A stretch of DNA of 64,000 bases from Zychaea mexicana (lineage: Eukaryota > Mucoromycota > Mucoromycetes > Mucorales > Lichtheimiaceae), in assembly GCF_025766255.1 (NCBI RefSeq), contig NW_026516778.1:88307-152306 (forward strand), given 5' to 3'. The position numbers and the translations under genes are program-made. The notes beneath the pieces were generated by a model. It saw nothing but the letters and a program-made list of their open reading frames with translations, was not told where the DNA came from and searched no databases. Positions 36,487-48,936 of this stretch are shown one piece after another. Each line of letters opens with the position of its first letter. The stretch's first letter is position 1.

Positions 36487-37463
36487 TAGGGAACCGAACT
36501 GAACCGTCCAAAGCAAGAACCGAACCGACTAGAACCGATGAGAACCGTAGAACCGAAGAATCGAACCGAAGAACTGAACCTGTCATGTATATAAAAAAGG
36601 CAAAATCCAGTATCTTTGAATGAAAGCTGATGTATATGTGTTCAAATATCACGGTATACTTGAATACTGCAGTAAAAAAGATAGTTTATTATTATACATT
36701 GAACAGCGATTTCAAAATGAATAAGAGAAACATTTTATATACAATGTGGGTCATTGCATGGTTAAAAGATTAAAGCATAGTTTTCACAAAAAAAAGTGGA
36801 GTTTATAGTACTAGAGCGACGTAGTATTACTAGTACAATACGTTATTGTAACATTGGAGGAATCAAACCACAACTGGCAGTACACACAGCTACTATGTCT
36901 CTACGTGTGTATAATTCTTCATAAAAGGCAAAGTGTCAATGGGTAAGATAATTCTGTTATGGGCCCCAGGATGCACAATCTCAGACAGAATGCACAAACT
37001 TGATAAAAATGATCGAGAAGCCATGCTGAATCTAGTAAAGTAGTACGTCATGGAGAAAATGCATTGTGGGTAGCAAAGTAGAGGAACAAGTAATGATGCG
37101 CGTTATGGGCAGAGAAAGCAAGCTGCCGTCAAAAGAAGTGTTTTTTTTTGTTCTTCTCTTCTTTACTATTTTTCCCTCCCTTCTGCTTTTGCAGGTTTTG
37201 TTAAGTTTTTGAATAAAGTATGGCTTGCAAATACACTACTTCTTGGTCTTTAATAAGGAGTAACATTGTTCGTAACTTCCATTATAGCCTACTTTATACT
37301 AATTACCAAAATTGCTAAATGCAATCTTCTGCCTCTCGGTTCTTCGGTTCTACGTATACAAAACCGGTTCGGTTCCGGTTTGGTTCTTGGTAGGAACCGA
37401 ACCATATTTTCTCGGTTTCGGTTCGGTTCGGTTCCGGTTCTACGGTTCTGATACGGATCCCTA
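36487..37463. mobile_element. hAT-like non-autonomous element, copy 1
   Basis: 977 bp with ends TAGGGAACCGAAC and (complement) TAGGGATCCGTATC, flanked by a perfect 8-bp duplication CATCGTGT at 36479-36486 and 37464-37471. Both the TAGGG-type end and the 8-bp duplication are typical of hAT elements. Subterminal runs of GAACCG/GGTTC repeats are abundant at both ends. No transposase frame. It shares its interior, in reverse orientation, with 49801-51182. Confidence 0.75.
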
Positions 37464-40416
37464 CATCGTGTTAATGTTTATTCCTCAAAAGCGAAATACC
37501 AAAAGCTTACTGACGAGCAAAACGACGCTTTATATCAACATTACATTGCTCAAGAGCAAAAAAATCACAAGTTTACTTATGGCCAATTGCTTGACTGGGC
37601 TAAAGGAAAATACAAGCTTGAAAATGGTCCCAACGAAACAACTATCTCGAGAATGATCATGAAAAGAAAGCGAGATGAAGAGAAGGGCGTTGACAGTAGT
37701 AAAAGACAAAAGTCGCGTGCAAAGTTTCCTGTAGGTCTAAATAATTAAATTCTTCTTCGCTATTCATATAATTAATAAAGAAACAAATAGGAATTGGAAT
37801 ATGCCCTCTATACATGGATAGAGCAAAGATTTTTTGAGAAGATCCCAGTCAATTGGGATATTATCAGAAAAGCTGGTGAAAATTTTGCAGCCAAACTGAG
37901 TATTCCGTCCAAGGAACTGACGTTCTCAAATGGTTGGCAAAATGGCACGGATAGCATGTATGAGGCAAAGAGAAATAATTTTTTTGTTTTTGGAAAGTTT
38001 TCAAAATGATACTGTAATAATATGAAAGTAGAGTTTATTGCTGTGTAAGAATACTATAAATGTTCATAGCGATATAGGATAACTGATGGTTTATATTGGT
38101 AGGCGATTAAATGCTGTTGTCTGGATTGCATTTTATTTTGTTATTTTTGTTGGTACAATCGATTTTACCACAGAAGCTACATTTCGCTGTGCATTTTGTC
38201 CTATTGTTTTTGCCTTTACATTTAATGTTGCCACAAACACTACATTTTTTTTGGTTCTTTTTACGAAGGCCATCAAGTATGCTGTTGCTGGTACCGTTGT
38301 TAATGCCACCACTACTGTTGCTACTTGTAGATGTTTGTGGCATCGTGGTAAAATTTGGGTTTGTTGAACTGGATGCAGGTGCTAAATATATTTACAATGT
38401 CAAAATATGCGGATACTTTGATCGACAAATTATTTTTCTTACTTAAAAATTGTAATGGCTGAAGTCTGACAGGAGGAAATTCATGTTGTGAATGATTTGA
38501 CGGTGTTGGAGGCATGGAAGGTAATTGCTGTAGAATATTTGCTAGTAATTGATGGAACATAAAGGTGGCTAGATTTTGCGTATCGATAAGTGCTGGAGCT
38601 GGACAAATTGTAACAGGAGAATCAAGGCGATTTGTAGATGACGAGGCACGTGAGGTATTATCGTTTTGGATTATGCTTTCAGTACGTGGTGTTTTTGATG
38701 GAGATGGGTGTTGTGCAGGTGGTGCTGTTCGTTTACGGGTCGTCGAGTTCAAATCGTTGCTCATGTTATCTATGGATTCTTTGTTGTTGTTTTTGGTGCA
38801 TATGATATTATCGATTTCTTTCCATTTTGTGTAAAGAACAGAAAGCTGCTCTGGTGTTTTATAGAATATATCTGTGCCGTTAACCTTTTGCGACCAAAGT
38901 TTGGTGAATCGAAGAAAGTCTGTGATTTTGAATCTATGGTTTGGGAACTGGTGACGAAGAATTGAATCGAATGTGCTTTTCTCCTTGTCTGTGTGAACTG
39001 GTATAATCGCGTGTACTGCTCTTTGACATTCGGCAATATACTTGTATTGAGCTCCAGTAACTTCTGCAGTTGAACGATTGATCATGATTAACGTGGCAAT
39101 ATCTAATGACGATGAATTGGTGTGTGAAGTGCTTTGGACTGGTGTTGCTTTGTCAATGTCGTACATTTCCGATAATGTTGGATCCAAGGGAGATATACCA
39201 AATAATTCGCCTGAAGACTTGAGGTTAAGAGAGTGTGTATGTATACCAGGCCCTCTGTAGCTGCATGGAAGGATAAGTTTTGTTTCCAAGTTATTGATAT
39301 GTTGTGATATCCACGGATCGTAATGACGGTCGTGAATACGTCCAAACCTATTTAATGTCCCAATCTACAACCAAACATACATGTCAATCCAAACTTTAAA
39401 TTTTCCGAATGTAAAATGAAATAATAAATTAAAAGCTATTACTCACATTGATGTTGTGCCTAAGTCTATAATCTACAAGTAGAGCATCAACATATTCAAC
39501 ACTGGCACCAAAAGCTCCAATCGTACGAATCAGGTTCTGGTGTATTCCACCTTCGAACGAATTTGTACCACGGCTACAGCGATATAGTGTAAGACCATCT
39601 TTATCTTGGCCACGGTCAAAATAAAGGGGATACCAGGTGGGTCAGATACGTGGCCCAGATGAATGGCAGTGAGCACATTTTTTGCTTGCTTCCAATTTTC
39701 AAAATCAAATAATAGTCGTCTGGTTCGAGCACAGCGCAATGGTCCATAAGTTTCAAACAGTTTTTTCACCACAGGGTAGAGATCTTTAGGAGGCGGCACA
39801 ACACCTAATATAATAATGAAACATTAGCGTTATGTTAGTGTACATATCTTGTTAATCCAGTGATTATACATTCAATTTGAAGGTTTAACTTACGCTTTAC
39901 TCTTTTGAATATCCAATCAGGATCTTCAGCAAGTTTTTTCTCCCATGTTGTTTCTTTCTTCTCCTCTAGGACCGCTGTTACCAGTCTTTTATCAATTTCA
40001 TCATATACAAACAATGCATCACGGAATGCCCTTGAGAAAACCTTGGATAATCTATGTTTGCGTGAGACCTTTATCATATCCATTAGATGAAAAACTTCTT
40101 TTAACAAATACGAGAGTGTATTGGAGCTGTTTGATTGATAGTGGCCGAGGTACTGCTGCTGCTTTGATTATCGTTTTGTTGTTGTTGTCGAAATAGTTGC
40201 TGGCCGTAGTCTCGGCTTGACACGTCAATATCTCGGTTGATTTCAAGCAAATTTCCTTCTTCATCAATGATTGGTAAACTTTCATTTTCTTGGTCCAAAT
40301 CAACATCTTCGTCATCCGATTCCATGGGTGGATTACTTGTGCCTTTATACAAAAAGTATAATATGTATTAGTAATGTATTAAACATGTATTGTTACAATC
40401 CGTTCATTATCTAATA

Positions 40417-43400
40417 TGGTGCAACCGATTTTAAATAGACAAAATTTTTAGATTTTTTTGGAATCTATCTAGTCAATGGGAACAAAAAAAATCAAAAAAC
40501 CAATTCACAAGTCTAATAGAGTGACATATGTAGTTTAAAACTTGTGTTTTAGATTCTTTTTAAAAGTTGATCTCGAGGAGCAGATAGCATTTGAAGTTGG
40601 GGACTTTTGGGGACTTTAAGCAGGGAAGGCTGAAATTTTGTTATATTTTCAAAGACCGTTAAGCCGTTTGTGTCACCTAAAATATCAGCAATGTTACACA
40701 AGCTTCATGGTATTCTGATATACATAGCTAATTATATTCATGATTGTTCCTTGTTCTTCCTCTGCCTTCTTTTGTATCATTTATCATGCCTAAACGTAAA
40801 GGAAAAGCTACTGCTGCCATGAAAAAGGCGCGCTTAAATGGAAAATTTGCTCCTGAGGTTAGATTATATATGCTGTACTACACATCATCATTTGCTGATT
40901 AGATATATTCATTATATGTAGAGTGTCGTTACTATCGTAGCTACAGTACCTGATGTACCTGAACCCGAAAGTGTCCCAGCTATGGCTGCAGAAAATACCA
41001 TCGAAGAGGTTAATCAGCTGGATGACGTGCAGTCATCCATTTTGACCTATAAAGAAGATGTCGACGATTAGATGCTGTGTGGCTTTTCAGAAGATGAACT
41101 GAAGGCAATTTTGTGGCGTAGTCTTCTCTCTTGGAAGCCCAACAGTGACAGCTATCTTAGAAGCTCGCATAGGAGAGGTGCATTGAGAGAAATACAAACC
41201 ATGATAGTTTAAATGCTGATTTAAGCAAAATTTGTATGTAGGCACTTCGGTTATGTCAGTCTGGCGAAAGGAAAAAGATGATAAGGAAACCAAAAAAATC
41301 GCAAAAACGTGTCATCGGATGACGGACTTCTACTCTCTTACTGCTACTACAACACCTTCAGTTGCTGGCGATAGCTCCGAATCCACACCGGATCCAACAA
41401 TCATTGCGGCGCCAACATTGTCAAAAAGTCAGCAAGAACTCGAGCTAATTGTCGAACATATGCCAGCTCTATCAAAAAAAATTAAGCGCGTCTCTAATTC
41501 CAAGTCGGAAATAGGTGGTTTGAAAGCCTATGAATCCCTTCGCTTATTAAGTATTTCCAAGTACTTTGAGTGCCGCCAAAATGGCATGAAGAAAGGTGAA
41601 GCATGCATGCAAGTAGCAACGACGCTTTGGCAAGGTGGCTCTATTTACCGCAGCCGTGCAATTGGCCATTGGACAAAGACGTATCTCGCTTTGAACGGTC
41701 ACTTACCATCGCACCGTCAAGGAAAGCATGCCAAGCGCAAATCATTTTTGAGCGACGAGGATGTGAAAAAAGCATGTATTGCTTTCTGGAAGAAGACTAA
41801 GCCAGAGCTGCGCTCAGCTGCTTTGTTGAAAAGTGAGCTGCAAAATCGAATAATTCCAGAAACGCTTGGAGTACAAGGATCTGTAGCTGAAGATACGATT
41901 TTGAACCATTTGCATGCATGGGGCTACAGATATAAGCGCTACACGAAAAATGTGAGTAGAAGGAATAGGCAGCAATGATGATGTATAATTACGTCAAATA
42001 TTGACTAATCCTTATAACCCCATAATAAGATTTACTATGACGGACATGAAAGACCTGACGTTGTAGCATACCGCATTGAATGGGCAAAAAGAATGTTGGA
42101 TTACCGAAAGCTGATGATTCAGTATACAGGTGATGATATGGAACAAGAGATCATGCCAGATCTAACAAACGGACGTCTCCGCCATGTCCTCGTCACTCAC
42201 GATGAATCCACCTTCTATTCAAATGATGCCAAGGCTGATATTTGGGTTGAAGAAGGGGATACGGTGCTGCGAAAAAAGGGTTTAGGAGGCTCGATCATGG
42301 TCAGCGATTTTCTTTGCGAGTGCCATGGTCCAATGCGCCTTGATCCTGGATTTGCCGAACAGCACAATATTCCATTTGAAGCCCGAGAATATTTCAAGGC
42401 CGGTAAAAATAACGAAGGATATTGGAAGAATGAGCATATGCTCGAACAGTTAACAAAAAAGGCATTGCCGATTTTCGAGGCACTCCACCCTAGTTGCATT
42501 GGTACGTCATACAGAAGGAAGTTATCTTCAAAATGACTTAAATGTATGCAATTGTTAGGTGTCTTCTGTTTTGACCAAAGCTCAAACCACAATGCCTATG
42601 CTGCAAACGCCTTGCGCCCAAGCCGGATGATCCTCAAGGACCAAAAGGTAGAAGACTTGAAGTACCCATTCAAAGCTCAAGGTTACACTTTGAATGAGAA
42701 TGGATCAGCAAAGCTCTACGACTTTTACTACGAGGACAAGCAGTATACAAGACGCCGTAACGGAGCCCGCTATAAGCAAAGATACTTCAAAGGGATTCAA
42801 ACGGTAAGATTAAACCATCACAATTTTTCATAAAGTGGGTAAGTACTCAGAACATATACTCTACAAAACATGATATTATAGATTTTGAAAGAAAGGGGCA
42901 AATGGCCTGAAGGTGGAGTACGTGCAAGTTGTGGCGCTGAATCAGCAACTAATGTTCAATGTTGTGCACGCCATATTCTTGCAAACGAGCCTGATTTTAA
43001 AAATCAGAAATCCGCTCTAGAGGAAGCTGTGAAAAAAAGACATCACAAGTTTGAGCTCTATCCAAAATTTCATTGCGAGACAAACTTCATAGAACGCTAT
43101 TGGGCCAGAGCAAAGCGTGAAGCACGTTTGCAGTGCGACTATTCTTATAGATCGCTTGAGCGACGTCTTCCAGGAATTCTAAATTCTGTTTCTTTGCCAA
43201 TGATCCGGCGCTTCGCTGCCAAATCATGGCTTTATATAGAGATTTATGCTGGAGGGAATGTTGATGGCTGCGAAGTAGATGAGCTTTACAAAAAAGCAAA
43301 AACTGTCTTCACCTCCCATCGTCGCCCTAGTTGCATGTAATAATTTCCTTTTATAGTAGCGGGATTTCAAATCAAAATTTTGTTATAAATTTTCATTTTT

Positions 43401-43424
43401 GTCTATTTAAAATCGGTTGCACCA
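40417..43424 (+). mobile_element. Tc1/mariner-type DDE transposon nested in an intron
   Basis: 3,008 bp with identical 28-bp inverted repeats (first 20 bases TGGTGCAACCGATTTTAAAT at both ends, then AGACAAAA) and a TA duplication (40415-40416 and 43425-43426). It lies opposite to the host gene. The host intron starts G|GTAA at the 43.4-kb side and the duplicated TA is intron positions 5-6, so the GTAATA donor survives; the acceptor is at about 40343. It encodes one multi-exon transposase. Confidence 0.88.
40786..43340 (+). pseudogene. DDE transposase of the nested element (one in-frame stop)
   Basis: Exons about 40786-40857, 40921-41179, 41242-41951, 42030-42501, 42559-42803, 42882-43340. The N-terminus is basic (MPKRKGKATAAMKKARLNGK). 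FSEDELKAIL and RRGTSVMSVWRKEKDDK precede a DNA-binding region with GEACMQVATTLW and HLHAWGYRYKRYTKN. Catalytic triad candidates: Asp in LVTHDESTFYSND, Asp in GVFCFDQSSNHNAY, Glu in FHCETNFIERYWARAKREAR. This is the DDE type with the FHCE-NFIE-W signature common in fungal repeats. A TAG at 41069-41071 interrupts the N-terminal region; everything else is open, so this is a recently active copy or an almost intact one. An exon boundary that skips the TAG is possible. Confidence 0.75.
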
Positions 43425-46400
43425 TATTACCATCTTCTAAATATGTCTGTTGGTTAATCAATTGTTGAGTCGGTGTAGATATAGCTGAAGTAGCTGGTGA
43501 TATGGTTGTTGCAGATGGTGTTTCTTGTACTGAAACAGTCTTGTAAGTACGAAGCTCAGAACCTTGACAACTATTTCGAACGGAGGACTCGCAAAATCTC
43601 GAAGGCACTTGTCATGTGCATTCACCATGGCACCGGGCACCAAAGTTCTTTTGATAGTAATGATAACGCGGCCTTTTTTAACTAACTCCATCTAGTCTTT
43701 TTTGTTGCTTGGAAATTACACCATATGCGACAGGCTCGTTGAACGACCCAGGATGATACGGTACAGGATTACCTAAAAAATATATACAAGCTTTAGTTCC
43801 AGCGTTATAAAACTGCTGTTGAATTTCATCTATCCAGTACATTACCCTCATTGTCAGGACTAGGATTAGATATACGTATACCGATTACACCATGCCTCTT
43901 GACTTCTTCAAAAATTTTTAAAGATGCCCATGCATCGAGAGGGGCATAATCAATTTGGTCTTGTGTCAGTTGCGTTGCATCCCAATTACTCAGTCGAATA
44001 GAGTCGTCTTTGTTCAATGTATGTTCCAATACAGCTTCACAAATTCCAGTAAGTCCTATACGTCCATCGGTAATTGCACCTTGACCTTTGCAAAACGCAC
44101 CTAATTCGAACCCTCCTTCGCAAACAACCTTGAAATCACGTTCGATTTTTTTCAAATCACCATTGACATTTCGCCCAAGTTTCATAATCGATTCGCTCTC
44201 TAACAACTTGCATAACGAACTCGGTAATTCGTCTAGGTCAGACACACACATTATAAGTGCCCAGTCGTTGTCTGAAATCTGGATTGTTGCTACCTTTCCT
44301 TGTTGGCGGGTCGTAGTGTTGAATGTCCATTCGCAATCAAATCCAATAGCTTGTGAGCTGCCTTTGTTGATGATGCTATTGGCACTAGTTTCGATATCTT
44401 GAGCACCACGTATAGCCTTGATTTCAACGTTGCTTGGAATAGTAAGCAGTGGGTAGGAACGAGCATTTAACGGCCCCTCGTTTTCTTGTTCAACAACGGG
44501 TACCACGTCTTGCAAAAGTGATGGTATAGCTTCTTTAAGAAAACTTTGATCCCCAGTTACGTTGTCCGTAAAAAATACTTGTGGCTGTGTGTATCCGTAC
44601 AAATCATATGCATGTCGCATGGCGTCAAATGCATATTTGAGATTGGATAATGCTTTTGTTGGAACAAGAAACTGAAGTCGGACTTCTTCATATTCGTTCA
44701 GGACCGTATATAAAGCGGCAAATACTGGTCGACCGTTAATCTTGTTTATCAGCTTGATTATCTTAAAGGTATGGTCATCTTTAAGATACACTCTGTCAAG
44801 CACTTCCATTTCCTTGTCGATGAGATGTCGTATTTCTCGAATAAACGCAGTATAAAATGAACGAAAATATTGAGGGGATGGAACGTGACCGGCATACTTG
44901 GATCGATCGTCAAATGAAGAGAATGGTGTTATAGTCTCTTGCTTATCAAACATATCATGAATTGACTGTTGATCAAAGCGCCGATATACGATATACTGAA
45001 TATATTGTAAATGTAGCCATGCGTGTTTTAATCGATGTACTTCACGAATTATCTTGCGGAATCGCTTCGAGCCAACTGAATTTTGTACACATGGTCTATA
45101 GAGGTCACCAACAACTTTTGATAACCCACTTCGATGAGTCATGTATCCAGGGTACTCGCATTGCAAGATTTCTGGTAGTTGACGGATTATTTCTGGGTCG
45201 TTACAGATATAACTCTTTTTGCAACTTGGTATGTGGCACTGGTAACGATACCCCATAATATAAAAGCAGCTAAACATTTTAACTTAGGACAGAACTCTTT
45301 GATAACTAAGCATATCACATATATGGTGCCAAAATAATCGCTATTCAATCATTACCTATCAATGTCTATTACTCTGCGCGCAAAAGTAGTCTTTGTATAA
45401 CCATTGTTTCTGAGAGTTACTTTGCAACCTAGGCACTTTAGTTTTTCTTAAAAAACTTTTGGAGCAGAAGATGAGGGAACCATAGAAACACATGTGGAAG
45501 ATACACGCTGCTTGGATCGATTCCATCCATCAATGCAAAGAAAGGAGATTTTGGGTGAACCCAAAATGTGCCGTTGTGATATTCGTGAGGCATATTATCC
45601 TGTTTATCGTTTTTCATGTCATCTCGTATGCCGATCTTAAAGGCCAAAAAAATACTTTTCAAGTATACTGTCTTGATCTTCGCCTTCACGTTCGTCTTTC
45701 TCTGGAATCGGTGTATCTGCCTCTTCAGTCTCATCATCATCATCATCTCCAGTAGTGTCGATGTTGTTGCTTGTATTCGAGTCAACTTCTAGTAGCCCAC
45801 GAATACTTGCTAATTCTTCGACTTCAGCTGGTTCTTCCAAAGGCGTTCTAGGTAGCTCGGCAGACGTGCGTTCGTCGTTGCTGTTGCTGGTGTCGTCCCT
45901 GAAATCACTTGTTGCTGAATCAGTGAAATCTTGTGCGAAACAAAGCACAGATTGCCCTTGAGGTAAAGATTGCGAGTTTTTGGGTTTTCTTCCGGCATTA
46001 GGATTTTTTCCTCCTTTCTTTCTTCCAGGTTTTTTAAAATTGAACATTTTGACACTGTTGACACGGCCTTTGACAGTAGTAGTATTAGAAGAGATGAAGC
46101 ACTCTCGCCATGCACATGCAGATAGTTTATTTAAATCCCAGCAACAGTGTCATAGTCAAAATTTATTGGCCAGCCCAAAACGTCATGGTTGATTTTTATT
46201 GGACAGTGCTGCCTCATCCACACTACCCGTGCCGGCAAAATCGCTTCCTAAACCGCTACAAGTTGAAGGTGCAAACAATCAGTGGTAAAGCAAGCTCTGC
46301 TAATGTCACACTAGCAGAAGCTCAGCTGCCGGAAATCCAGGAAGTCTTGAGAAAATATCCCCCAAGAGACATCTACAATATGGATGAGACTGCAGTACTC

Positions 46401-47829
46401 TACGCAAGTGCCCCCGTGACTACCATTGCACCTAGGTCATTCAAAGGATTCAAACAGGATAAATCGCGGTTGACATTAGCCCTCACAGTGAATGCTGATG
46501 GTTCTGATAAGTGGTATCCTTGGTTCATTGGCAAGGCAAAGCGGCCAAATTGTTTTGATCAAGTATGTGATACTTCTTCAAGGTCAAATTGATGACTTAC
46601 TCACAATTGTCTTTTACGCAATGATAGGCCCAAAGAAAGAAAACCGATATCTCCAAGTACTGTGGAAATGCCAATGCTTAGATGACCCGTGAGATTTTTA
46701 AGAAATATCTCACAATGTTAGACGATTCTATGGTCTATCAAAAGCGAAAGATTGCTTTGCTGCTTGACAACTTTTCCGGTCACTACTGTGATTACGTCCC
46801 GAAGAACATCGAGCTGGTGTATTTGCCGCCAAATACAACTTCATTAATGCAACCTTTGGATGCCGGCATTATTCGCAGCTTTAAAGTACATTTCAAGTAT
46901 GTTTTGTGATGATTAGTGATCTACTTCCATGCATTGTAGATGGAAATACTAAGGCTATTATTTCTGTTATTGTAATAGGAATCTGCAATATGAGCATGCA
47001 TATAACAGCATTCAAGAGCGTCTGGAGAAAGACCTACCTGCTAATAATGGCAACACGTTCCATGTTAAAGTTTTGATCGGAATTGCATGGTGCCATCAAG
47101 CTTGGAAAAAAGTCTCCGAATCTACCATTAGGAACTGTTACCAAAAAAAACAGGGGTAGTAGAGAAAATGATTGATGACAATGTCAACAGTGCATCAGAT
47201 AATGCAGATGAGGTAGCTCTTGGTCAGATTGACAATCACTTGAACCTCATTTATGGCATTGAAAATCTGGAAAGCTTTACTTTTGATGCAGATCCACCTG
47301 AGTAAATTGCAGCTGTCCATCCACTACTTTCCGATGAAAAAATTGTTCAATCTGTGCTCCAAGAAGAGATAAAAGCAGGTGATATGTTGCTAATAATGAT
47401 CGTGATGATGGGGACCAAGGTGCTCACTCTGGATCGGTATACTTCCAGCATATACTATGCGGAAAAAAATCAGAACTCTAGAAAAAACTATCAGTATTCT
47501 AGATGCCCCAGAACACCAAAGAGTCCGAGACGAACTCAGAAAGATTCGAGATGATATAAGAAAGCAAAGCCAGACCATACAATCTTCAATTACCGCGTAT
47601 CTTTAGCTGTAAAAAGTTTGTGTAATAAAAATTATCTCTTTATGGAAATAAGATAGATGTCACTGGTTCGAGACTCTGTATCCCAGGCTCCCGAGTCAAT
47701 AGCGGAAAATTGCAGGACCCCATTTTTGGCCTGCAAAATCCAAAAAGTGAGGAAACTGCAATTTTATTAAGTGATGAGTGGGTTTGCTCCAAAAAATTTG
47801 TAAAAACTGAGGATCTGTAAAAAGCGGGG

Positions 47830-48533
47830 CTGCAAAAAGCAGGCAGCATATAGTGCTGCTCGCCACCGCCTAGTAAAATGGAGGATGCACTGCTTGCCCT
47901 CCTATCCTCTCAAGGATTGCCACTGTGGTGCACGCCAAGCCGACTGCCGCCACTTTCTTTCCTACCTGCTGGTTGGACCCACACTTCAACGGCTGCACGA
48001 GGCGTTTCCCTTGCTCATACCCAATGATCAACATACCATCGACGCCATCTTAAATGCATTACCACGCCGTGCACGAGGCCTCAAGCATAGTCACTGGCGG
48101 TCTACCTGGCCACTGCTCCTCCACACGCTTCGGGACATTGATATCTGCAGCCATCCTGATTCAGACTTTGAACCTGAACCAGATCCATAGCTTGTTCTTG
48201 CACAGATCTCACTCTTAACCTCGGGCTAGTGTCTCTGCTCACCATCACCAACAACATCTCCTCTCTCAATAGTACCATTTGTCTCTGACAAAATCTTTAT
48301 ATATATTACCCCCTTTATTTTATTTTCCTATATGTAGTATCTCAGCGTCAGTTACCATCGCTCCAACACCTTCCACATCCGGGTTTTTCTTCCCCTAAGG
48401 GTTTTCCCGCTTGTCTGATCCCCGTAAATTTCTCTATTTCTCACCTTCATTCGATTCACAATGGCTAGCAAATTGCCAAACGGATGTTGCCACTGCCATT
48501 TACATCCTTAATCAAAATAAATAAATACTGTTT
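47830..48533 (+). mobile_element. LINE 3' end, copy 1
   Basis: The frame 47885-48190 reads LPSYPLKDCHCGARQADCRH, then LIPNDQHTIDAILNALPRRA and HPDSDFEPEPDP before a stop. This is the Cys/His tail of a non-LTR retrotransposon reverse transcriptase as I know it from Mucorales. About 340 nt of 3' UTR follow, ending in AATAAATAAATA. The fragment sits between repeated copies of the Tigger end word CTGCAAAAAGCGGG, which looks like a target-site duplication. It is 5'-truncated, as usual for LINEs. Confidence 0.65.
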
Positions 48534-48540
48534 GAACTGC

Positions 48541-48936
48541 AAAAAGCGGGGGGGGGGCTAGTCCCCTTTGCTGAATGGCTTTGATGTCTGTCTTCAGTTC
48601 CCCTGGCGTAGGTTCAAAATCTCACCTCCCACTACGTAGTCAAGAGTTTTAATGCCATCAACTTTATTTTCATCTATTGCCTTCTGCTGTCCTTTCTTTC
48701 GCTGCGTCTTACACTGTCCCCCACAGTCGTCACACCTACCTTCAGGCCCTCAGGGCGTTAATTCGCTAAATAACTTACCAGCAAATCTAGCTTAGTAGTT
48801 GTCCTTATTTGTATTTGTATCTTTGTATGCTTTCTCTTGTACTTTCACCCCCATTTCCGAAGCAATCGCAGCCAGCAAATTGCCAAAATGGATGTTGCTA
48901 CTTAGTGCTGTAGACCATAATATAAAATAAGCTTTG
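48541..48936 (+). mobile_element. LINE 3' end, copy 2 (3' UTR only)
   Basis: It ends with AGCAAATTGCCAAAATGGAT and an AT-rich tail, matching AGCAAATTGCCAAACGGATG in copy 1 near 48468-48487. It too is followed by TTTGAACTGCAAAAAGCGGG (48933-48952; copy 1 has the same word at 48531-48550). No coding sequence is left. Confidence 0.6.

Larger units (their letters stand above)
38107..46047 (-). pseudogene. Transposase-like protein with DEDDy 3'-5' exonuclease domain (decayed)
   Basis: Order on the minus strand: Lys/Gly basic start (FNFKKPGRKKGGKNPNAGRK), acidic linker, HNGTFWVHPKSPFFALMDGI, a Cys region (CLGCKVTLRNNG; YRYQCHIPSCKKSYIC), and an RNase H-fold transposase-like part with LKDDHTFKI and VFFTDNVTGDQSFL. 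Then comes the exonuclease: motif I IGFDCEW, motif II LGRNVNGDLKKI, motif III YAPLDAWASL. Further on are LVKKGRVIITIKRTLVPGA, KEVFHLMDMIKV, SRAFRDALFVYDEIDK, RVKRVVPPPKDLYPVVKKLF, RCSRGTNSFEGGIHQNLIR and a Cys-rich C-terminus (CSVCGNIKCKGK, CSFCGKIDCTNK). The architecture matches a protein family I know from repeats in Agaricomycetes genomes. Frameshifts near 45665, 43695, 43560, 40115 and 39635 show decay; introns lie near 43.8, 40.4-43.4, 39.85, 39.4 and 38.4 kb. Confidence 0.72.
37944..46233 (-). mobile_element. DNA transposon with a transposase/3'-5' exonuclease gene
   Basis: The ends are imperfect inverted repeats of about 24 bp (20 of 24 match): GGCACGGATAGCATG at 37944 and, on the complement at 46233, GGCACGGGTAGTGTG, both continuing ...ATGAGGCA. 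The flanks are a perfect 8-bp duplication GGCAAAAT (37936-37943 and 46234-46241). Removing the element plus one duplication restores the pogo frame as SNGWQNRFLNRYK. The element carries one large minus-strand gene (46047 to 38107), and a 3,008-bp element is nested in one intron, so its native length is about 5.3 kb. Confidence 0.85.
37473..47606 (+). pseudogene. Pogo/Tigger transposase, split and mutated
   Basis: Left part: Tc5/CENP-B-type helix-turn-helix with KYQKLTDEQNDALYQHYIAQ and NHKFTYGQLLDWAKGKY, then after an intron (about 37733-37790) ELEYALYTWIEQRFF to TFSNGWQN at 37943. Right part from 46242: RFLNRYKLKVQTISGKASSA, the first Asp in IYNMDETAV, then after an intron the second Asp in LLLDNFSGH and the third in QPLDAGIIRSFK. 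The C-terminal tail runs to SITAYL at 47606. Damage: an 8.3-kb insertion between the halves, a TAG at 46679-46681 at the usual Trp of the AWMT motif, and a frameshift in an A-run near 47145. It cannot make an active protein. Confidence 0.8.
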
